Assembly (NCBI GenBank): GCA_936911875.1
Contig: CAKZGB010000003.1
Coordinates: forward strand, 1-64,000
Source of the DNA: an uncultured Lysobacteraceae bacterium
GTDB taxonomy: Bacteria; Pseudomonadota; Gammaproteobacteria; Xanthomonadales; Xanthomonadaceae
DNA length: 64,000 bases
Direction: 5' to 3'
A program made the position numbers and the translations under genes. Under the pieces are notes generated by a model that saw nothing but the letters and a program-made list of their open reading frames with translations, ran no database searches and was not told the origin of the DNA. Every line of letters starts with the position of its first letter. Positions within the stretch are counted from its first letter, which is position 1. Below are positions 35,366-42,656 of the stretch, piece by piece.

Positions 35366-37437
35366 ACAACCCAGTTCCCGCTGCCATCGCCCCCGTATTT
35401 GCCAATCGCGAACTGTCGCAGATCAGCTTTAATGCACGCGTCCTCGATCAGGCCCTGGACACGCGCATCCCCCTGCTGGAGCGACTGCGCTTTTTGTGCA
35501 TTTCCTGCACCAACCTCGATGAGTTCTTTGAGATTCGTGCCGGCTCGCTGACGCGTAAGATCGGCATGGTCCAAGTACCGGGTCCTGATGGCCGCACACC
35601 GCAGCAAGTTCTCGATGCGGTGCACGACGAGTCGGCCAAGCTCGTGCGCGCGCAATACAGCTGCTGGCATGATGTGCTCGCACCCGCGCTCTCGGCCGAA
35701 GGCATCCGCGTGCTCAAACCCCTCGATTGGGATGCAGCAACGGCAGACTGGCTGCGCACCTACTTCAACGACGAGGTCATGCCCGTTCTTTCGCCTTTAG
35801 GACTGGATCCGGCACACCCCTTCCCCAAGATTCTCAACAAGTCACTCAATCTGGTGGTGCTGGTCGAAGGCCGTGATGCCTTCGGACGCGAAGGTGGCCT
35901 GGCCATTGTGCGTGCTCCACGCTCGCTGCCGCGCATTATCCGCATCCCCGAATCGGTGTCCGGCGGCAAGAGTGACTTTGTGTTTCTGTCCTCGATACTG
36001 TCGCGCTATGTCGGTGATCTGTTCCCGGGCATGACGGTGAATGGCGCGTATCAGTTCCGTGTCACCCGTAACTCCGAACTGTTCGTTGACGAAGAAGAAG
36101 TCGAAGACATTGCGATCGCCTTGCGCGATGAGCTGGCGGGTCGCGGTTACCTGCGCGCCGTCCGGCTGGAAATCGACGAAGCATGCCCGGACGAAATTGT
36201 CGGCACGCTGCTTGAGAATTTTGAGCTGACCGAAAATGCGGTGTACCGCATCAACGGACCGGTGAATCTCAATCGCGTGTCGCAGGTCATTGACCTCGCG
36301 CAACGTCCCGACCTTCTGTACGGCGATTTTAATTCGCGCAAGATGGAGATCGGCGACGACCTGTTCAATCACGTGCGCGATCGCGACATTCTGCTGCACC
36401 ATCCGTACGATTCGTTCTCAACAGTAATTGAACTGTTGCGTCAGGCCTCCGTCGATCCGGATGTACTGGCCATCAAGCAGACGCTGTATCGCGCCGGTAA
36501 GGGTTCACCCATCGTTGACCATCTGATCCAGGCTGCACGCAACGGTAAAGATGTCACCGTCGTCGTGGAGCTGCGCGCCCGTTTTGACGAAGAAGCGAAC
36601 CTGGACTTTGCCGACCGTCTGCAGGAAGCCGGCGTGCAAGTCGTATACGGCGTGGTCGGTTATAAGACGCACGCCAAGATGATGCTGATCGTGCGCCGTG
36701 AGGCCAATCAATTGCGTCGCTATGTGCATCTGGGCACCGGCAACTACCACTCCGGTACGGCGCGCGTATACACCGACTTCGGACTGATCACGGCCAATCC
36801 CGAGATCGGTCGCGATGTGCATCTGATATTCCAGCAACTGTCGGGACTGGCACCGGCGATCCAACTCAACCGACTCCTGCAGTCGCCGTTTACCCTGCAC
36901 TCCGGCCTGATTGAGCGCATTGAACGCGAGGAGGAACACGCCAAGGCCGGACGCCCCGCGCGAATCATCGCCAAGATGAATGCCTTGAATGAAACCAAGG
37001 TCATCCGCGCTCTGTACGCCGCATCGCAAGCAGGCGTGCAAATTGACCTAATTGTGCGTGGTGCCTGCACGTTGCAGCCGGGTATCGAAAGCATTTCCGA
37101 GAACATTCGGGTGCGCTCGATTGTCGGACGGTTCCTGGAACACCATCGCGTGTACTGGTTCCAAAACGATGGTGACTCGGAGATCTACTGTTCGTCCGCC
37201 GACTGGCTGGAGCGCAATCTGCTTCGCCGTGTCGAGACAGCCTTCCCGATTCTGGATCCGATTCTGGCACGCCGCGTGTATGAAGAATCGCTCGAGAACT
37301 ATTTGCGCGACAATCAGAATGCGTACGAGCTGTTGCCTGATGGCACCTACGTTCGGGTCGCACCCGAGCGGGGCGAACAACCCTTCTCAGCGCAAATGTC
37401 GCTGTTGGCGGAGACTGCAACGGTCGGCTCCGCGTGA
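35362..37437 (+). CDS. ppk1: Polyphosphate kinase 1
   Basis: This 691-residue enzyme makes long-chain polyphosphate from ATP. The N and head domains cover about 15-320 (RELSQISFNARVLDQALD; CTNLDEFFEIRAG), followed by two phospholipase-D-like C domains. The autophosphorylated histidine is H437 (GYKTHAKMMLIVRRE), and the second HKD-like motif contains FLEHHRVYWFQNDGD. Length and order match PPK1. It is translationally coupled to phoR by an ATGA overlap and is followed by the exopolyphosphatase gene, so phosphate sensing and polyphosphate turnover are encoded together. Confidence 0.96.
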   Translation: MNNPVPAAIAPVFANRELSQISFNARVLDQALDTRIPLLERLRFLCISCTNLDEFFEIRAGSLTRKIGMVQVPGPDGRTPQQVLDAVHDESAKLVRAQYSCWHDVLAPALSAEGIRVLKPLDWDAATADWLRTYFNDEVMPVLSPLGLDPAHPFPKILNKSLNLVVLVEGRDAFGREGGLAIVRAPRSLPRIIRIPESVSGGKSDFVFLSSILSRYVGDLFPGMTVNGAYQFRVTRNSELFVDEEEVEDIAIALRDELAGRGYLRAVRLEIDEACPDEIVGTLLENFELTENAVYRINGPVNLNRVSQVIDLAQRPDLLYGDFNSRKMEIGDDLFNHVRDRDILLHHPYDSFSTVIELLRQASVDPDVLAIKQTLYRAGKGSPIVDHLIQAARNGKDVTVVVELRARFDEEANLDFADRLQEAGVQVVYGVVGYKTHAKMMLIVRREANQLRRYVHLGTGNYHSGTARVYTDFGLITANPEIGRDVHLIFQQLSGLAPAIQLNRLLQSPFTLHSGLIERIEREEEHAKAGRPARIIAKMNALNETKVIRALYAASQAGVQIDLIVRGACTLQPGIESISENIRVRSIVGRFLEHHRVYWFQNDGDSEIYCSSADWLERNLLRRVETAFPILDPILARRVYEESLENYLRDNQNAYELLPDGTYVRVAPERGEQPFSAQMSLLAETATVGSA

Positions 37438-37463
37438 CAGCAGGCGCAAGCGGCGTTTAAAAT
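37434..37463 (+). promoter_or_regulatory. Candidate ppx promoter (leaderless)
   Basis: GTGACA (37434-37439), overlapping the ppk1 stop codon, and TAAAAT (37458-37463) are spaced 18 nt and each match five of six consensus positions. The ATG of ppx at 37470 is 7 nt after the -10 hexamer and has no Shine-Dalgarno, so transcription should begin at or next to the start codon. Confidence 0.6.
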
Positions 37464-37469
37464 GCGCGA

Positions 37470-38999
37470 ATGACCGCCACGTTGCATAGCGCAAGACTCC
37501 CTCTTAAGGACGGCGACCAGCTCGCCGCCATTGACCTTGGCTCCAACAGCTTCCACATGGTCGTGGCGCGCTATCAGATGGGACAGCTGCAGCTGCTCGA
37601 TCGCATTCGCGAGCCCGTCCGCATGGCCGAGGGTCTGGACCGCAAAGGCAATCTGTCCGATGACGCGCGCCGCCGCGCTTTAGACTGTCTTGACCGCTTC
37701 GGCCAACGTCTGCGCGATATTCCTCCATCGCAAGTTCGTGCTGTCGCCACCAACACCGTGCGTCGCCTGGCCGAGCCGGCCGCGTTTCTTGCCCGCGCCG
37801 AAAAGGCCTTAGGCCACCCTGTCGAAGTGATTGCCGGCCGTGAAGAAGCGCGTCTCGTGTATCTGGGTGTCGCGCATGCGCAACCGCCCAAAGACGGCCA
37901 ACTGCGTTTGGTTATGGACATCGGCGGCGGTTCCACGGAATGCATCATCGGTAACGGTTACGAGCCGCTGGAGCGCGAATCGGTACAGCTGGGCTGTGTC
38001 GCTTCAACCAAACGCTTTTTCGGCAACGGCAAACTTTCGCGCAAAAAATACCGCGAAGCACTTGATGATGTCGCCGCCGAGTTCCAGCAGTTTGCCGGCG
38101 TCTACCGCGATCTGGGCTGGGAGGAAGCGATCGGCTCGTCGGGCACGATTAAAGCCATCGGCAAGATTTGCCAGAATATGAATCTCACCAAGGGCGCCAT
38201 CACAGCCGAGGCACTGCCTGCATTCCGTGATCGGCTGCTGCTCGCCGACAGCATCGACGAGATCGAGTTGCCCGGCCTCAATGACGATCGCCGCCCGGTG
38301 ATTGCCGGCGGTCTGCTCATTGTCGAAGCAGCCTTCCGCACATTGGGATTGCAGCGCATGATGGTTTCCAAGGCGGCCCTGCGCGAAGGCGTTCTGTACG
38401 ACATGCTCGAACGCGGCAGCCATCAGGATCCGCGGGACGGCGCTGTCGATGCGCTGATGACGCGCTTTAGCGTCGATCGCGCACAAGTCGAACGTGTGCA
38501 GGCGACAGTATTGCGTCTGTTTGATCAGGTCGCAGGTGACTGGGGCTTGGATGCCGACGACCGTGTTTTGCTGGAGCGCGCTGTGCGTCTGCACGAGATC
38601 GGTCTGGGTATCGCGCACAGCGGCTACCACACGCATGGTGCCTACGTGCTGGAGAATGCCGATATCGAAGGCTTCTCGCGCCAGCAGCAGCAATTCCTGG
38701 CCAGTCTGGTCGCCACGCATCGCCGCAAGGTCTCCAAGAATGCGTTTGATGCCCTGCCCGATCGGCTGGTACCGGCCGCACGTCGTTGCGCCGCCCTGTT
38801 GCGGCTGGCCGTGCTGTTCCAGCGCGGACATACGGACATCGTGATTCCGCGACTGGATTTGCGCGCCTCGGGCAACGTCATGCGCATGCAACTGGATGCC
38901 GGCTGGTACGGCGACCGACCGCTGCTGCGCTCAGACCTGACCGATGAGATCAGAGACATCGAAGCGCTGGGCATGCGGCTCGAGATCACCGCGGTTTAA
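37470..38999 (+). CDS. ppx: Exopolyphosphatase (Ppx/GppA family)
   Basis: This 509-residue enzyme releases terminal phosphate from polyphosphate; relatives also hydrolyse pppGpp. It shows the actin-like ATPase phosphate loops AAIDLGSNSFHMVVARYQ and LVMDIGGGSTECIIGNG, the segment IGSSGTIKAIGKICQNM, and a C-terminal HD-like helical domain (HEIGLGIAHSGYHTHGAYVL; ATHRRK). Length fits the two-part Ppx of E. coli (513). It follows ppk1 by 32 nt but appears to have its own promoter, so synthesis and breakdown of polyphosphate may be separately controlled. Confidence 0.94.
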   Translation: MTATLHSARLPLKDGDQLAAIDLGSNSFHMVVARYQMGQLQLLDRIREPVRMAEGLDRKGNLSDDARRRALDCLDRFGQRLRDIPPSQVRAVATNTVRRLAEPAAFLARAEKALGHPVEVIAGREEARLVYLGVAHAQPPKDGQLRLVMDIGGGSTECIIGNGYEPLERESVQLGCVASTKRFFGNGKLSRKKYREALDDVAAEFQQFAGVYRDLGWEEAIGSSGTIKAIGKICQNMNLTKGAITAEALPAFRDRLLLADSIDEIELPGLNDDRRPVIAGGLLIVEAAFRTLGLQRMMVSKAALREGVLYDMLERGSHQDPRDGAVDALMTRFSVDRAQVERVQATVLRLFDQVAGDWGLDADDRVLLERAVRLHEIGLGIAHSGYHTHGAYVLENADIEGFSRQQQQFLASLVATHRRKVSKNAFDALPDRLVPAARRCAALLRLAVLFQRGHTDIVIPRLDLRASGNVMRMQLDAGWYGDRPLLRSDLTDEIRDIEALGMRLEITAV

Positions 39000-39015
39000 A
39001 CTCCGACGGAAACCG

Positions 39016-39076
39016 TTGTCACAGAACTGACACGCGGCTGCCACGATCAGTTCATCTGCCCTAGTCAGGCTATGCT
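39016..39076 (+). promoter_or_regulatory. Triple Pho box and promoter upstream of the glycosyltransferase gene
   Basis: Three consecutive 11-nt direct repeats are visible: TTGTCACAGAA (39016-39026), CTGACACGCGG (39027-39037) and CTGCCACGATC (39038-39048). The first two fit the PhoB consensus closely and the third is one mismatch from the CTGNCAC core. A -10-like TATGCT lies at 39071-39076. The site sits 47 nt before the glycosyltransferase start and implies PhoB activation. Confidence 0.8.
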
Positions 39077-39094
39077 CATATGGAGTCCAAGCCG

Positions 39095-40264
39095 ATGCGC
39101 TATGCACTGATTAGCGAAACCTATCCGCCCGAAATCAACGGCGTTGCCCTGACGGTGCAGAGCCTCGAGCAAGGTTTGCGTCAGCGCGGTCACGAGGTGC
39201 AACTGATTCGCCCGAAACAACGCGATGAAGCAGCTGCCCTCGCCGAAAGTGTCACACCTGCAGAGCACCTCCTGACGGTGCCGAGTTTGCCGGTACCCAA
39301 GTATCCGCAACTGCGCTTCGGACTGCCTTCGACCAATCGCCTATTGAAACTGTGGAAGGCCGCGCGACCCGACGCGGTCTACGTCGCGACTGAAGGTCCG
39401 CTGGGTTGGAGTGCGCTGAGAGCGGCCAAGATACTCGGGATTCCGGCAGTCACCGGATTTCATACGCGTTTTGACGAGTACATGCGCGATTATGGCGTCG
39501 GTTTCATGCGCCCGTTGGCCGTGTCGTGGATGCGTCGCTTCCATAACCGTGCGGCCCGCACGTTGGTCCCTACCCGTGAGCTGCAACGCGAACTGCAGGA
39601 ACTGGGATTCGAAGGCGTCGACTGCCTGCCGCGCGCTGTCGATTGCAACCGCTTCACTCCGCAGCGTCGCGATGCTTCCTTGCGCACGCAATGGGGCCTA
39701 GGCCGTCACGATCTCGCAGTCGTCTATCTGGGACGTATTGCTGCAGAGAAGAATCTTCAGCTGTCCATCAACGCCTTTCGCGCGTTGCAGATGCAACGCC
39801 CGGATGCGCGCTACATCTGGATCGGCGACGGTCCCAAGCGCGCTGAAATTGAAGCCGAAAATCCGGACTTCATTTTTACCGGCACGCTGCGCGGCACCGA
39901 ACTGGCAACGGCATTGGCCAGTTGCGATCTGTTCGTGTTTCCCTCGCGCTCGGAAACCTTCGGTAATGTCACGCTCGAAGCGATGGCCAGCGGCGTTCCG
40001 ACGATCGCGTTCGATTACGGTTCCGCACACGAATTTTTGCGTCATCGCATTCACGGCGAAGTGCTGCCGGTCGATGATGACAACGGCTTTACCGACGCCG
40101 TAGTGCGTCTGGGTCTGGATGACACACGGCGGCCGGCAATGGGGCTGGCCGCCCGACAAGCCATGGAAAAGCTGCGACCCGAACAGGTCGCTGCCGACCT
40201 GGATTCCATGTTGTGCGGGTTGGCCGTCAAAGGGGATCATGATGCAAAAGCTGCACTGGCATAG
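39095..40264 (+). CDS. GT4-family glycosyltransferase, phosphate-starvation type
   Basis: This 389-residue GT-B glycosyltransferase of family 4 opens with MRYALISETYPPEINGVALT, the N-terminal signature shared with SqdX/SQD2, MgtA-like mannosyltransferases and the Agt lipid glycosyltransferases. The nucleotide-sugar site is in the C-terminal half (VVYLGRIAAEKNLQLSINAF; FPSRSETFGNVTLEAMASG, the EX7E motif). No signal or helices are seen; such enzymes are peripheral membrane proteins acting on diacylglycerol. The start at 39095 has GGAG 9 nt upstream; an ATG at 39080 is less likely. The triple Pho box and the overlapping PAP2 phosphatase gene suggest replacement of phospholipids by glycolipids under phosphate limitation. 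Sugar donor unknown. Confidence 0.85.
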   Translation: MRYALISETYPPEINGVALTVQSLEQGLRQRGHEVQLIRPKQRDEAAALAESVTPAEHLLTVPSLPVPKYPQLRFGLPSTNRLLKLWKAARPDAVYVATEGPLGWSALRAAKILGIPAVTGFHTRFDEYMRDYGVGFMRPLAVSWMRRFHNRAARTLVPTRELQRELQELGFEGVDCLPRAVDCNRFTPQRRDASLRTQWGLGRHDLAVVYLGRIAAEKNLQLSINAFRALQMQRPDARYIWIGDGPKRAEIEAENPDFIFTGTLRGTELATALASCDLFVFPSRSETFGNVTLEAMASGVPTIAFDYGSAHEFLRHRIHGEVLPVDDDNGFTDAVVRLGLDDTRRPAMGLAARQAMEKLRPEQVAADLDSMLCGLAVKGDHDAKAALA

Positions 40265-40790
40265 CGGCTGGGTACGTCGCGAACACGAATGGTGCGTGAG
40301 CGCCAACCGCGCCGGCGGCATTGACCGCTCGCGCCGTTACTTTGCCACCGTCTCCCGCTGGGGCGATGGCCCTGCCTGGTACGGCCTGATGGCTGCACTG
40401 TTTGCCTTTGGTGGCGGCCGCGGGGCACAGGCGGCATTGCACATGGCCTTGCTTGGCGCGGTCTCGCTGATTCTCTACAAGGTGCTGAAACGCTGGACCC
40501 GTCGGCCGCGTCCATTCGCTGCCGATGGTCGCATCCGGGCTTGGGTCGCCCCACTCGATGAATTCTCGTTCCCGTCGGGTCATACCTTGCACGCCGTCGG
40601 CTTTACGATCATTGCCTGCGCGTATTTCCCGACTTTGGCCCTGATTCTGGTGCCGTTCTCGGTTAGCGTGGCCCTCTCGCGCGTCGTGCTCGGACTGCAT
40701 TACCCGTCCGATGTACTGGCCGCCACCGCCATCGGCATGAGCCTCGCCTCACTGACCTTGTGGCTGGTTCCCGGAGTGACGTTGTTCTAA
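40239..40790 (+). CDS. PAP2-family membrane phosphatase
   Basis: This 183-residue integral membrane protein has the type-2 phosphatidic-acid-phosphatase motifs in order: KRWTRRPRPF (KX6RP-like), EFSFPSGHTLHAVGF (PSGH) and SRVVLGLHYPSDVLAA (SRX5HX3D). About five helices surround them. The family removes phosphate from lipid phosphates such as phosphatidate or undecaprenyl pyrophosphate at the membrane. The ATG at 40239 overlaps the glycosyltransferase gene by 26 nt and has GGGGA upstream, so the two are one operon. Producing diacylglycerol for the glycosyltransferase is an attractive but unproven role. Confidence 0.88.
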   Translation: MMQKLHWHSGWVRREHEWCVSANRAGGIDRSRRYFATVSRWGDGPAWYGLMAALFAFGGGRGAQAALHMALLGAVSLILYKVLKRWTRRPRPFAADGRIRAWVAPLDEFSFPSGHTLHAVGFTIIACAYFPTLALILVPFSVSVALSRVVLGLHYPSDVLAATAIGMSLASLTLWLVPGVTLF

Positions 40791-40795
40791 GCCCG

Positions 40796-40801
40796 TACAA
40801 T
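40796..40801 (+). promoter_or_regulatory. Candidate -10 element of rlmJ (leaderless)
   Basis: TACAAT ends 6 nt before the rlmJ ATG, and there is no Shine-Dalgarno. The -35 region is poor. The pattern predicts a transcript starting at the ATG. Confidence 0.4.
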
Positions 40802-40807
40802 GGGCCC

Positions 40808-41671
40808 ATGAATTATCGCCACGCCTTTCACGCCGGCAACCACGCCGACGTTCTGAAACACCTGACCGTTGTCGGCCTGCTGCAGGCCCTGACACAAAAA
40901 GACACGCCGCTGTTTGCCGCCGATACGCATGCCGGTCGCGGCCTGTACAGCATGGTCAGCTCCAGCGCACAAAAAACCGGCGAGGCCGAGGCCGGCATTG
41001 GACGTTTACTGGCCGAAGCGCCTGCGGACCCGTTGATTCACGACTATTTGCAGGTGGTGCGCAATGCCCGCCAGCAGACCGGTGACATGACAGTCTATCC
41101 GGGTTCGCCCTGGTTGCTCAGCCATCTCACCCGCCCGCAGGATCGTCTCGGTTTTGTCGAGCTGCACGATGAGGAAGCCGCTGTCCTGCAATCCAACTTT
41201 GCCGGCGACCGTCGCGTCACGGTGCGCCATGGCGATGGCTATGCGGCCATGCGTGCGCTACTGCCACCACGCATTGGTGCGGAGCGCATCAATCGCGGAC
41301 TGGTACTGATCGACCCGCCGTTCGAGAAACAGCTCGGCGAGTTCGATGACATCATCGCGGCGTTGCGTGATGCACTCGAACGTTGGCCCTTGGGCTGCTT
41401 TGCCGTGTGGTATCCGATCAAGCTGCAACGCTCGCTGCAACCCTTTATGCGGCGCTGCGAAGCGCTCCCGGCACGCAACGTCTTACGTGCGGAACTGTTG
41501 GTACGGGCCGCCGATTCGCCGCTGCGCATGAACGGCAGCGGCATGGTCATCGTCAATGCGCCGTGGCAACTGGATACCCGGTTGCGCACGGCGCTAGCGA
41601 AACTGGCGCCGATTCTGACCGATGGCCCGGGCGCCGATTCGCTGGTCAGTTGGGTCCGACAGCCGGCCTGA
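40808..41671 (+). CDS. rlmJ: 23S rRNA (adenine2030-N6)-methyltransferase RlmJ
   Basis: This 287-residue methyltransferase modifies A2030 of 23S rRNA. It starts with the family signature MNYRHAFHAGNHADVLKHL, has DTHAGRGLYSM as motif I (SAM binding), and VLIDPPFEKQLGEFDDI as the catalytic DPPF motif IV, followed by CFAVWYPIKL. Length is normal (E. coli RlmJ is about 280). It follows the PAP2 gene by 17 nt but has its own -10-like hexamer. Its 3' end overlaps the convergent CDF transporter gene by 26 nt. Confidence 0.93.
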   Translation: MNYRHAFHAGNHADVLKHLTVVGLLQALTQKDTPLFAADTHAGRGLYSMVSSSAQKTGEAEAGIGRLLAEAPADPLIHDYLQVVRNARQQTGDMTVYPGSPWLLSHLTRPQDRLGFVELHDEEAAVLQSNFAGDRRVTVRHGDGYAAMRALLPPRIGAERINRGLVLIDPPFEKQLGEFDDIIAALRDALERWPLGCFAVWYPIKLQRSLQPFMRRCEALPARNVLRAELLVRAADSPLRMNGSGMVIVNAPWQLDTRLRTALAKLAPILTDGPGADSLVSWVRQPA

Positions 41672-42569
41672 TTTCCGGCTCAAAGAAGCTAAAGCGAATC
41701 TCACCGAACTGCGTCTTCATGGCGCGCTCGATGCGATTGATTTCGTCAGTCAGCTCCTGGGCGGTCTGCAAGCCCTGCATCTCGGCTTGCACGGAGACCA
41801 TCGCTTCATTGCCCAACTGCAGCGTGATCAGACTGATCACGTGTTTGATAGATGGCTGCTTTTCAATGAATGCGCGGATCTCGGCCTGGCGATACGGCTC
41901 CAGGGACTGACCGATCAGCATGGCCTTGACCTCGCGGGCCACGAACACCGCCACCAGGATCAGCAGGGCACCAATCATCAGCGTGCCGATGGCATCCCAG
42001 ATCGGGTTGCCGGTGAACACGGACATCAGCACGGCAAACAGAGCAAAGATCAGACCCAGCAGGGCGGCCAGATCTTCGCCGAAGATAACGACGAGTTCAG
42101 CCTGACGGCTTTCGCGGAACCAGCGATAGATACTGCGGCCGTTGCGGGATTTGGTCACTTCCTGCAGACAGGCGCGCATCGAAATCGATTCGGCGATGAT
42201 GGCGAACACCAGCACGCCGGCGGCCCACCACCACTGGCGCAGAGGCTCAGGATTCTCAAGCTTGTGGATGCCTTCGTACAGTGAATAGATGCCGCCGACG
42301 GTAAACAGCATCACTGCAACCAGAAACGACCAGAAATAGATTTCCTTGCCGTGGCCGAGCGGGTATTCATCGGTCGGTGGAAGCGCGGATTTGCGCAGAC
42401 CCAGTAGTAACAGCAACTGATTTCCGCAGTCCGCCAGCGAGTGAACCGTTTCTGCCAGCATCGCGGTCGAGCCGGTCACGAAGGCGGCTACGCCCTTGGC
42501 CACTGCAATTGCAAAGTTTGCACCCAAGGCGAAAATAATCGCCCGCTTGGAATCACCACCACCGGCCAT
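41646..42569 (-). CDS. Cation diffusion facilitator (CDF) transporter, SLC30A9-like branch
   Basis: This 307-residue transporter has six helices and a cytosolic C-terminal domain. The metal-site segment in helix 2 reads LAETVHSLADCGNQLLLLLG and the second, in helix 5, reads VVIFGEDLAALLGLIFALF, the pattern of the branch that includes human ZNT9, rather than the classic Zn/Cd exporters with HD-HD sites. The C-terminal domain is short and lacks a histidine-rich loop. The metal specificity is therefore uncertain (Zn, Co or Mn). Its tail overlaps the tail of rlmJ on the other strand by 26 nt, so both stops lie in each other's coding sequence. Confidence 0.87.
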   Translation of the reverse strand: MAGGGDSKRAIIFALGANFAIAVAKGVAAFVTGSTAMLAETVHSLADCGNQLLLLLGLRKSALPPTDEYPLGHGKEIYFWSFLVAVMLFTVGGIYSLYEGIHKLENPEPLRQWWWAAGVLVFAIIAESISMRACLQEVTKSRNGRSIYRWFRESRQAELVVIFGEDLAALLGLIFALFAVLMSVFTGNPIWDAIGTLMIGALLILVAVFVAREVKAMLIGQSLEPYRQAEIRAFIEKQPSIKHVISLITLQLGNEAMVSVQAEMQGLQTAQELTDEINRIERAMKTQFGEIRFSFFEPEIRPAVGPN

Positions 42570-42656
42570 GCTTTGCCCTCAATCTTGATAACGGAATTTG
42601 CCTATTCTAGCGTGCACCGGGCGGCTGCCCGATCTCCCTTGGTAAAATGATCGGCT

